Program-made: the position numbers and the translations under genes
Shown here: positions 15,783 to 22,153 of the stretch, piece after piece
Numbering within the stretch: position 1 is the first letter of the stretch
How the letters are laid out: each line of letters starts with the position of its first letter
Notes under the pieces: generated by a model
The model's database searches: none
What the model was told of the DNA's origin: nothing
What the model saw: the letters and a program-made list of their open reading frames with translations, nothing else
Source of the DNA: Candidatus Saccharimonadota bacterium
Lineage (GTDB): Bacteria > Patescibacteriota > Saccharimonadia > Saccharimonadales > Saccharimonadaceae
DNA length: 64,000 nucleotides
Reading direction: 5' to 3'
Assembly: GCA_016866755.1 (NCBI GenBank)
Contig: VGLK01000001.1
Coordinates: 1-64,000, forward strand

Positions 15783-17290
15783 TGTTTTTGCAGAATTTAG
15801 TCGATCGGCATCTACGTGCTATTTCAATGTATAGAATCGTTTCGATTGCATTGTTGCTGCTACTCGCGAACGCCTTCGTGTTATCATTATTCGGGCAAAT
15901 CGCTTTTTCACCTTGGCAAATTACTGCTAGCGCGATCGTTCTGATTCTTGCGACTACAGTATCAAGCCGCTTGTTCGCGAGTATCATGCGCACACACGCA
16001 CATTCTGAATCCGCGTTCATAACGGCGCTTATACTTTTCTTTATTGTTTCGCCGACAAGCAGTCCAGAAGGGCTCTTTACATTAGTATTCATCGGCGTAA
16101 TTGCTTCGGCCTCAAAATATCTTTTAGCGTACAAGGGCCGGCATATCTTTAATCCAGCTGCCATTGCCGCCGTGCTCGTGGGCATAAGTGGGCTGGCGTC
16201 GATTAGCTGGTGGGTGGCAACGCCGTCGCTCATTATCCTGACGGCAGTCTTGAGCTTACTTATTCTTTATAAAACGCACCGATTCCACCTTGGCCTTCTT
16301 TTTATTGCACTTACCGCGCTGCCTATTCTTCTTGTTTTGCTAGCAGAAGGCTTGCCGGCCTCTCAGGCGATTCTTGCCCTGGCGGCTTGGCCGATTCTGT
16401 TTTTCATTGGCTTTATGCTCACCGAGCCACTGACATTGCCTGCCAAAAAGTGGCAATTGTACGTAGAAGTGGCTTTAGTCGCACTGCTTTTCGCGCAACC
16501 TATTCTGATGAATGGCTTCAGCGTACCGCCAGCATTGGCGTTGGTGATAGGTAATTTGTTTGCCTTCATAGTACATCCTCGACGATCCATCGAACTACGA
16601 TTAGTCAAAAAGAATACGCTCACTCCTACGACTGATGAATTTGTCTTTGCGCCAAAAACTCCTGTCAATTTTGAGCCAGGCCAGTACATGGAAATCATGC
16701 TGCCGCACAAGGCTACCGACAGCCGTGGGTTGCGGCGTACGTTTAGTATATCGTCTGCACCTATGGATGATACTATTACGTTTGGCGTAAAGTTTTATGA
16801 ACCGTCCAGCAGTTTCAAGAAAGCGCTTCGTGCGCTGCCGGTAGGCTCAGTCGTAAAAGGCTCGAACATTGCCGGTGATTTCACATTGCCCGACAACACG
16901 GATGAGCGATTACTATTCGTAGCTGGCGGTATCGGCATTACGCCGTTTATGAGTCACCTACAATCCTTGCGCGCTAAAGGTGAAACCCGTGATATCATAC
17001 TACTCTATGCAGTAAACGACGCATCGGAAATAGCCTATGCGGACACTTTGAAAGAAAGCCAAGCAAAGATTTTTATACTGACGAAGTCGGGGTTGCCTAA
17101 AGAGTGCCATGTAGGCGAACATATCAGCGGATCGCTGGTCACAAAAGAAATTCTGGCTCAATTAGCGCCAGACATATCGTCTCGCTGGGTGTACATATCC
17201 GGCCCGCCCGTCATGGTAGCAAGCGCCAAGAAAGACGCCACACGTTTGGGTGCAAAGAAAATCAAGACGGATTATTTTACGGGATACTGA
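15782..17290 (+). CDS. NqrB/RnfD-like membrane domain fused to FAD/NAD(P)H reductase (FNR)
   Basis: This 502-residue fusion starts in the ApbE stop. Residues 1-262 contain about ten membrane helices with NqrB/RnfD signatures: SESAFITALILFF, ASKYLLAYKGRHIFNPAA and FMLTEPLTLP. Residues about 265-502 form a ferredoxin-reductase module: FAD motif RRTFSISS, pyridine-nucleotide motif GGIGITPF, VYISGPP and C-terminal FTGY. I do not see the covalent-FMN SGAT loop of true NqrB/RnfD in the membrane part. The design would pass electrons from cytosolic NAD(P)H through FAD across the membrane to the flavinylated partner. The final acceptor is unknown. Confidence 0.88.
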   Translation: MFLQNLVDRHLRAISMYRIVSIALLLLLANAFVLSLFGQIAFSPWQITASAIVLILATTVSSRLFASIMRTHAHSESAFITALILFFIVSPTSSPEGLFTLVFIGVIASASKYLLAYKGRHIFNPAAIAAVLVGISGLASISWWVATPSLIILTAVLSLLILYKTHRFHLGLLFIALTALPILLVLLAEGLPASQAILALAAWPILFFIGFMLTEPLTLPAKKWQLYVEVALVALLFAQPILMNGFSVPPALALVIGNLFAFIVHPRRSIELRLVKKNTLTPTTDEFVFAPKTPVNFEPGQYMEIMLPHKATDSRGLRRTFSISSAPMDDTITFGVKFYEPSSSFKKALRALPVGSVVKGSNIAGDFTLPDNTDERLLFVAGGIGITPFMSHLQSLRAKGETRDIILLYAVNDASEIAYADTLKESQAKIFILTKSGLPKECHVGEHISGSLVTKEILAQLAPDISSRWVYISGPPVMVASAKKDATRLGAKKIKTDYFTGY

Positions 17291-17299
17291 TGAAACAGC

Positions 17300-17493
17300 G
17301 TGCGTGACGAACGCAAAACTTGAATGTCTCGTTTGTTAAAATGTGAATTGTAAACAAAGTATAGTTCATAGTAGGTTGGGGTTTATTTAGTAAATAGCAA
17401 AAACACGCCTATACTTGTTTTTAACCACTACTGTTGCTAATGATGCAATAGTCAGTGTATTGTTAAGACGGCGTTCCTCTGAGGAATATCCGT
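17300..17493. other. Gap with 13-bp palindrome, no gene
   Basis: The sequence is AT-rich and holds no supported ORF. TTCCTC-T-GAGGAA at 17474-17486 is a perfect palindrome just beyond the truncated T4SS gene end; it may be a junction or terminator remnant. Confidence 0.4.
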
Positions 17494-18183
17494 TCATTTA
17501 CGTCGTTTGGGCTTTAATAACTGGGTGGAGTGGTTCATCAGTAAAAACACGACAATCAATTGAGGCACTAGCTGCTTGAGCTCGATTTCCTCAAGTCCAA
17601 TTGACGAGAAACTCATGACATGAAAACCAAGAAGTATAATGACCACAATAAACACCACATTGGCAATTGCTAAAATTGACAGCCATAGGTTAAAGACGCT
17701 TGAGTTTTCAGCCATAAGAGGAGTGGTTGTAGTGAAAAATTGTAATGCGTCAATGAAGGGCTTACCGATTGTTTCGACAATGTTCTTAAGCAATCCCACA
17801 ACCGCATCAATAAGTACATCGACCAATCCATCGTTACTTTCGCTTGGCTTCACCTCCGTGAGTGCAGGCATTTCACTTAATGATCTGTCCGTACTGTTTT
17901 GATAGGTATGGTTTAATATTGCCGTTACCGAGACTGCCGACAATACAATAATAAGACCGAGTATGGTGTTGCGGATTATTGTTTTTGCATTATCAAGACG
18001 ATCAGGCCGACCTGAACTACTAATCATTTGGTAACCGCCATGCACTAAAAAACCCGCAGCCATTAAACCGGCGATGACGCACAGTGTCGTAACTGTCGGC
18101 GCAATGAAAGTCCTCATAGCATTTCCGGCAGCTGAGGCTTCTGCAAAAATTGTTAGATAAGATATCACGACGGACGAGAGCAC
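17494..18183 (-). CDS. VirB2/VirB6-like T4SS membrane protein, apparently truncated
   Basis: From GTG 18183 the 229-residue protein opens with a VirB2-like two-helix unit (IAGLMAAGFLVHGGYQMIS, SSGRPDRLDNAK, LGLIIVLSAVSV) that closely parallels the next gene upstream. It continues with further membrane helices (about 160-215) as in CPR VirB2-VirB6-type fusions. The C-terminus ends abruptly in a basic tail (LLKPKRRK) just inside a hydrophobic stretch, and no continuation is visible in any downstream frame, so the gene appears truncated. It follows the pilin gene by 6 nt. It is probably a remnant of a conjugation system of the element. Confidence 0.65.
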   Translation of the reverse strand: MLSSVVISYLTIFAEASAAGNAMRTFIAPTVTTLCVIAGLMAAGFLVHGGYQMISSSGRPDRLDNAKTIIRNTILGLIIVLSAVSVTAILNHTYQNSTDRSLSEMPALTEVKPSESNDGLVDVLIDAVVGLLKNIVETIGKPFIDALQFFTTTTPLMAENSSVFNLWLSILAIANVVFIVVIILLGFHVMSFSSIGLEEIELKQLVPQLIVVFLLMNHSTQLLKPKRRK

Positions 18184-18189
18184 GATGAT

Positions 18190-18531
18190 TTATCCCCCGA
18201 ATGCTCCAGTAGCAATATCTGTAATTATATTACTTAGGACGAACGCCGCAATAGTGATACCCAGTCCAATCGCCGCCCATATTAATGTTTTCTTAGCCCT
18301 GTCAAGATGCTCAGGATTGCCAGAACTGGTAATATATGTGAAACCTCCAAAAACAAAAAAACCGGTCGCAACAAGTCCGGCAAAGCCAGCAACTACTCGA
18401 ATGATACTACGTATAAAGTTCTCAATTTGCTGCACGTCACTCTCTGCGGCAAATGCCGGATCGGCCAAAATAATAGATAGCCCGACAGCTACAAATATAG
18501 CCACTAAATAATACACCTTCTTTGACCCCAT
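18190..18531 (-). CDS. VirB2/TrbC-like pilin
   Basis: A 113-residue protein with a signal peptide (cleavage near PAFA-AES, about residue 28) and two hydrophobic helices separated by a short basic loop (YITSSGNPEHLDRAKK), the standard layout of T4SS major pilins. ATG 18531 has GAGGAA upstream. The unit GFFVFGGFTYITSSGNP recurs as VHGGYQMISSSGRP in the next gene, indicating duplication. The cluster of inverted repeats at 18585-18751 forms its upstream region. Confidence 0.8.
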   Translation of the reverse strand: MGSKKVYYLVAIFVAVGLSIILADPAFAAESDVQQIENFIRSIIRVVAGFAGLVATGFFVFGGFTYITSSGNPEHLDRAKKTLIWAAIGLGITIAAFVLSNIITDIATGAFGG

Positions 18532-18584
18532 CGTAATTCCTCATATTAATCAGTAAAGTTTTAGTGTCTATTGAGAAGGTAGGG

Positions 18585-18751
18585 CTCTTACTCTACAACC
18601 CTTACGCTCCCATTGTTTTAAAGTTACCAAGAGACGGTAAGAGGGACAAGACGGCACTTTCAGGTTAGTTAGCTACCAAAAAGTGCCCAACTTACCTCAA
18701 AGTAAGTTGATTTTACGGAGATGTCTTTCTTGAACTGCGTAACAGACATCT
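18585..18751. promoter_or_regulatory. Cluster of four inverted repeats (leader or oriT-like)
   Basis: Within 170 bp lie CTCTTAC/GTAAGAG (18585-18591, 18637-18643), GGCACTTT/AAAGTGCC (18653-18660, 18680-18687), CAACTTAC/GTAAGTTG (18688-18695, 18702-18709) and AGATGTCT/AGACATCT (18719-18726, 18744-18751). The second and third abut exactly. The region separates the pilin gene from the divergent XRE gene and codes for nothing. It could be a structured pilin-mRNA leader, a regulator array or a transfer origin. Confidence 0.5.
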
Positions 18752-18830
18752 GCCAATATTTAGTACTAATACAAGGTTAGCGATACGGGAGGGTAAGACT
18801 TTAGCCGCTGAATGTTATAATGAAACAAGA

Positions 18831-19040
18831 ATGAGTGAAACACTAGAGATAATAGGCCAAAAACTGCAAGAAGCTCGCAAAAAACAGCACCTTACACAAG
18901 CAGAGGTTGCAGAAATTGCTCGCGTTAGCGCTAACTATTATGCAATGGTGGAGAGGGGTGAGACAAACCCGTCGATTGAAACTTTTGAAAGTATACTCAA
19001 AGCTCTTAAAATAAAATCATCCAAAATCCTACCGTTTTAA
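18831..19040 (+). CDS. XRE-family HTH regulator, 69 aa
   Basis: The whole protein is one Cro/cI-type helix-turn-helix: IGQKLQEARKKQHLTQAEVAE, ARVSANYYAMVERGETNPS, then TFESILKALKI. An extended -10 (TGT-TATAAT, 18816-18821) ends 9 nt before the ATG and no ribosome site is present, so the mRNA is probably leaderless. It lies beside the inverted-repeat cluster and divergent from the pilin gene, so it may control the transfer genes. It could also be linked to the convergent nuclease. Confidence 0.88.
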   Translation: MSETLEIIGQKLQEARKKQHLTQAEVAEIARVSANYYAMVERGETNPSIETFESILKALKIKSSKILPF

Positions 19041-19042
19041 CT

Positions 19043-19606
19043 CTATAGCTTTGAGCTGTCAATCAATACACAATCCTGACTCTTGGCTAGTTCAATTGCT
19101 GGACGAGAAAAGGTGCTGTTTGTTACGACCATTGCGCGATCACATTTGTATCTTTTGAGGGCAACAACCACTTGACGCACCGCTTCAATGCCGACCAGTC
19201 CATTGTAGTGTTTTACCTGTACGCCCCATGTGAGTCCATCTTTTTTAGCTACAATATCTATACCTAAATCATAGTGTTCGGTGGTACGAACGTTTGTGTA
19301 GCCTTTATTCCTTAGCCAGTTAGCTACGAAATATTCAAACTCTGCCCATGTCATTACCTCAAGAGGCTTGTTTGTGCGAGCGATACGTCTAAGTCTTCTT
19401 TTTTGCAGTAATTGTCCGACCATACAGAAGATACCAGCAATAGGATTATAGAGCAAAGATATGAGTATTATAAGCAATACACTGCCCATAATAGTATTGA
19501 ATATAGAGACTCCTGACCAGCCTTGTGAATGCATAACCCCAGTAGCGAAAAGTATGATTATGGTGATTGCACTACCGAGTCCGTTGTTTCGTGAGCGACG
19601 CAACAT
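19043..19606 (-). CDS. Membrane-anchored Mrr-like restriction endonuclease
   Basis: Two N-terminal membrane helices (about residues 11-28 and 36-60) and a basic stretch lead into an Mrr_cat domain (about 82-187). Candidate catalytic residues are Asp117 in DLGIDIVA and Gln130-Val-Lys132 in WGVQVKHY, the D...(E/Q)xK pattern of PD-(D/E)xK nucleases; TWAEFEYFVANWL is the usual preceding helix. GAGG upstream supports ATG 19606. It is the last of three same-strand genes. Membrane tethering suggests action on DNA entering the cell, but that is inference. Confidence 0.85.
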   Translation of the reverse strand: MLRRSRNNGLGSAITIIILFATGVMHSQGWSGVSIFNTIMGSVLLIILISLLYNPIAGIFCMVGQLLQKRRLRRIARTNKPLEVMTWAEFEYFVANWLRNKGYTNVRTTEHYDLGIDIVAKKDGLTWGVQVKHYNGLVGIEAVRQVVVALKRYKCDRAMVVTNSTFSRPAIELAKSQDCVLIDSSKL

Positions 19607-19617
19607 AGTAGTCGCCT

Positions 19618-19872
19618 CTAATCTTGTTCTAAGTCGTTCCTGATGAATTCCTTATAGAACTTATCAAGATCGGCTTCGAGAGGGCTGTTGATGTCGCGTT
19701 TTCGCAAGGTCTTTTTCCAAGTCGCGAGAAAGCGAACCGCTCGCTCAGGCGTTGCGTTTTCGGGATCATTCAGTTGCATATAACGCAATACAGCGTCAAT
19801 ATCTGCTTCGTTCAGGTCGTAACCAACTTGGTCATTAGCATTCTTCATTAAGTTTATTATATCACTTAACAT
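19618..19872 (-). CDS. Hypothetical acidic protein, 84 aa
   Basis: A strong AGGAGG site stands 5 nt before the ATG at 19872. The product is hydrophilic and helical (NEADIDAVLRYMQLNDPENATPE broken by turns), with no membrane segment and no recognised family. It lies 11 nt upstream of the Mrr-like gene and overlaps the preceding small gene, so it is part of the same operon and may be a partner or regulator of the nuclease. Confidence 0.7.
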   Translation of the reverse strand: MLSDIINLMKNANDQVGYDLNEADIDAVLRYMQLNDPENATPERAVRFLATWKKTLRKRDINSPLEADLDKFYKEFIRNDLEQD

Positions 19873-19996
19873 CTTTTTCCTCCTTTGGTACTATCACTTC
19901 ATTATCGACATATCGAAACCCAAGAGCTTCTAATTTGTCGGCGAAACTAACTAAATACGGTAAAAAAGAGTTCCAGGTAATATCCACGTGGCTCAC
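19862..19996 (-). CDS. Very small protein, 44 aa
   Basis: An open frame from GTG 19996 to TGA 19862-19864 encodes a 44-residue peptide (SHVDITWNSFLPYLVSF ... EVIVPKEEKDVK). Its last codons contain the ribosome site and ATG of the next gene, the usual arrangement for coupled genes. No good ribosome site is seen for its own start. The codon pattern and overlap favour a real gene. Confidence 0.5.
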   Translation of the reverse strand: MSHVDITWNSFLPYLVSFADKLEALGFRYVDNEVIVPKEEKDVK

Positions 19997-20211
19997 CAAG
20001 GAAAGAACGTCACGTATAGCGGTGGCGTTTTTTCTTTGGCTGAAATTATTGTTGGATACTGCAAAGCGCTAGTGGTATAGCGACTTAGGTATCGTACAAT
20101 TTCGAATGTTGTATCTAACTTAGGGGTAGGGTATCCTGTTTGCCAACGGTTGAATGCACCGCTATTTAGCCTAATTTTTGCTTTTATACCAAATGGATTG
20201 AGCGCGGTCAA
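19993..20211 (-). pseudogene. Possible XRE-type HTH remnant
   Basis: The frame contains NSGAFNRWQTGYPTPKLDT followed by TFEIVRYLSRYT, which resembles the second half of a Cro/cI helix-turn-helix (recognition helix, W-x-x-G-x-x-x-P, then a closing helix). The C-terminal part (LQYPTIISAKEKTPP) looks non-domain. It has no convincing start signal. It may be a decayed regulator or chance. Confidence 0.3.
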
Positions 20212-20430
20212 AAACCAATAGAAAAGTTCAGTGGCTTTGGGTTTGGTGCCCAGTCAGGCAGCTACGTGGAATCACCAAATGTTGATATAATACGGTTCCC
20301 ACAAGCTGAAGAATGCAACTGCACACCGCTAGAAGCTGAAATGGCGGGTTTGTCTGCCAGCTCAGAAGAACTTTACTTTCCAAATATAGAAACCAAAAAT
20401 AAACAAAAAACAACCCTAGGGGCTGAGTGA
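20170..20430 (+). pseudogene. Possible 3' gene fragment
   Basis: Eighty-six open codons follow a TAG at 20167-20169 and end at TGA 20428. The peptide (KFSGFGFGAQSGSYVESP ... NVDIIRFPQAEECNCTP ... ELYFPNIETKNK) has a coding-like composition but no ATG except one deep inside and no ribosome site. It looks like the C-terminal end of a gene cut off at an element boundary. The family is unknown. It overlaps the opposite-strand HTH-like frame at 20170-20211. Confidence 0.3.
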
Positions 20431-20451
20431 GGATTTCGCTGGGGGCGTGCT

Positions 20452-20516
20452 CATGGGCAGACCCGCACAGCTACGAGAACAAATGCTCTTCAAGTAGTGT
20501 GCAGGTCTGCCACATG
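20452..20516 (-). terminator. Long GC-rich hairpin after the 20536 gene
   Basis: Arms 20452-20469 and 20498-20516 pair over three blocks (CATG, GGCAGACC, GCACA with their complements) interrupted by single mismatches. It lies 20 nt beyond the stop of the leftward GC-rich gene, so it is probably its transcript end. No U-run is present. Confidence 0.6.
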
Positions 20517-20535
20517 AGGTTGGAGGGCATCAGCT

Positions 20536-21018
20536 TCAGCGCTTGGCCACCAGCGGAACGTCGTCGTTGTCGCAGGCGTCGAAGGTGGTCTTGCCGGTGC
20601 CGTTGACGATGGTCAGACAGCCGGGGCCGCCGTGGTTGTGCCACACGCGGATCTCGTCGTTGACCACGAGGACCTGCTCCACCGTCTTGTTGATGGTGCT
20701 GTTCTCGCCGCGTTCGACGAAGGTGGTGTAGTCCGCGCCGGCGTTGAAGTTGCCGGTGATGGTGACCACCTTGCTGTCGCAGATGAGCGTGAGGACCGAA
20801 CGGTCGACGTTGGGCTCGAGCGAGCAGTACGACGGGTTGATCATGGTGGCGCCCTCGGCGTAGGTGGCGTTGCTGCTCGTCTCCGGCGACGGCGCGCCCT
20901 TGAAGAGGTAGCCACCGATGAAGGCGAGGATGCAGGCCGCCACGACGATGGCCAGCAACTTGAGGTTGGCGGCGCGGTCGTTCGACTGGACGTTGTTTTT
21001 GGTGATGGTGGTGCTCAT
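20536..21018 (-). CDS. Membrane-anchored protein with extreme GC3, 160 aa
   Basis: A cytosolic N-terminus (about 20 residues) precedes one membrane helix (KLLAIVVAACILAFIGGYLF, about 21-40), then an external domain of short beta-like strands with four cysteines (PSYCSLEP, LICDSK, GPGCLTI, FDACDND) that could form two disulfides. Nearly every codon ends in G or C, in sharp contrast to the adjacent GH5 gene. A consensus promoter, a 5'-leader hairpin (GCTATC/GATAGC) and AGGAGG before ATG 21018 point to high expression. The family is not recognised; the role is likely at the cell surface. Confidence 0.85.
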   Translation of the reverse strand: MSTTITKNNVQSNDRAANLKLLAIVVAACILAFIGGYLFKGAPSPETSSNATYAEGATMINPSYCSLEPNVDRSVLTLICDSKVVTITGNFNAGADYTTFVERGENSTINKTVEQVLVVNDEIRVWHNHGGPGCLTIVNGTGKTTFDACDNDDVPLVAKR

Positions 21019-21070
21019 GGCTTCCTCCTAGGGAAGGTTCGGGCTATCCGAGCGATAGCGTTGTGAAAAT

Positions 21071-21099
21071 ATTATACAACAGCTACGTAATAAAGTCAA
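21071..21099 (-). promoter_or_regulatory. Strong promoter of the GC-rich anchored protein
   Basis: Read on the minus strand, TTGACT (21094-21099) and TATAAT (21071-21076) are separated by 17 bp. The leader of about 45 nt contains a GCTATC...GATAGC hairpin. The divergent GH5 promoter is immediately adjacent (-10 at 21107-21112). Confidence 0.8.
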
Positions 21100-21118
21100 T
21101 GCAATGTATACTAATGAT

Positions 21119-22153
21119 ATGAACACGGTAGACTTTATTAAAGGAGTGAATCTTGGCGGCTGGCTTGTGCTAGAAAGATGGATGACGCCCTCAGTGTTTA
21201 AGGGGACGGGCGCGAATGATGAATGGGCATTTATGAGTGATGTGGCCGACGCCGAGGCGAAAATTTACACACACCGGCAAACATTTATACAAGAAAGCGA
21301 CTTTGCATGGTTGCAGCAACAAGGCATAAATGCTGTACGTTTACCTTTGGGTTACTGGTGGAATAGCGACGATGGCCCGTATAAAAATTGCCTAGAGCAG
21401 GTAGATTGGGCAGTTGAAATGTGCGAAAAATACAAACTTAAGCTGTTATTAGATATGCACGGCGCGCCGGGTTCGCAAAACGGGCGCGACCATAGCGGTC
21501 GAATAGGCAAAGCCCATTGGCAGCGTGAGCAATATCTGCAAGACAAGACCATTACTTCGCTCGAAGCGCTGGCGCAGCGTTATCGTAGCAGCCCAGCCGT
21601 ATGGGGAATTCAGCTACTCAACGAGCCGCCCGTTGGAGTATTTAATTTAAAGTTGCGAGCGTTTTATAAAAAGGCCGAGCGGGTGCTGCGTGAAGTGGCT
21701 CCGCCTCACTGGCGAATTGTCTTTCACGATAGTTTTACCCCGCGGCTTTTAAATGGCGTACTGCCGCGTCAAGCTAAGCACAAAATTGCCATGGATATTC
21801 ACTGGTATCACCAAACGTTTGCTTTGGGTTCGTTGGTGCCAATTTCGTGGTACGAGGCCATAGTGCGTTACCGGGCAAAATTGCTACCGGCACTTCAAAA
21901 ACGCCAAGAAGTTTATATTGGCGAATTTAGTGGCGCCCTTAACTGGAAATTACTGCAAAAGCTCTCGGCTAAAGAACGTATGCCGCATATGCAGCAACAT
22001 ATAAAATTGCAATTAGAAGTGTACGAGCAGGCGAATGGTTGGTTTTACTGGAGTTACAAAACCGAAAAAACTAATGATATTTGGAATTTTAGGGCACAGG
22101 TTGAGGCTGGTGTCTTTTCAGATGCGCTCTCGGGGCGTACACTAGAGCCATGA
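21119..22153 (+). CDS. GH5 family glucan 1,3-beta-glucosidase
   Basis: The enzyme matches exo-beta-1,3-glucanase-type GH5 proteins: GVNLGGWLVLERWMTPSVF at the start, RLPLGYWW, LLDMHGAPGSQNG, the acid/base Glu in QLLNEPP and the nucleophile Glu in YIGEFSGAL. No signal peptide is present, so it acts in the cytosol on imported oligosaccharides. ATG 21119 is chosen over ATG 21104 because the -10 TATACT (21107-21112) lies between them, giving a leaderless start. It overlaps pyk by ATGA, so sugar release is co-transcribed with glycolysis. Confidence 0.88.
   Translation: MNTVDFIKGVNLGGWLVLERWMTPSVFKGTGANDEWAFMSDVADAEAKIYTHRQTFIQESDFAWLQQQGINAVRLPLGYWWNSDDGPYKNCLEQVDWAVEMCEKYKLKLLLDMHGAPGSQNGRDHSGRIGKAHWQREQYLQDKTITSLEALAQRYRSSPAVWGIQLLNEPPVGVFNLKLRAFYKKAERVLREVAPPHWRIVFHDSFTPRLLNGVLPRQAKHKIAMDIHWYHQTFALGSLVPISWYEAIVRYRAKLLPALQKRQEVYIGEFSGALNWKLLQKLSAKERMPHMQQHIKLQLEVYEQANGWFYWSYKTEKTNDIWNFRAQVEAGVFSDALSGRTLEP

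Noticed and set aside
18831-19606. Toxin-antitoxin pair of XRE protein and nuclease
   Set aside because: The genes converge rather than forming an operon, and the nuclease has its own two upstream partners.
20228-20413. 61-aa minus-strand frame
   Set aside because: It is opposite the more coding-like plus-strand fragment and has no start signal.
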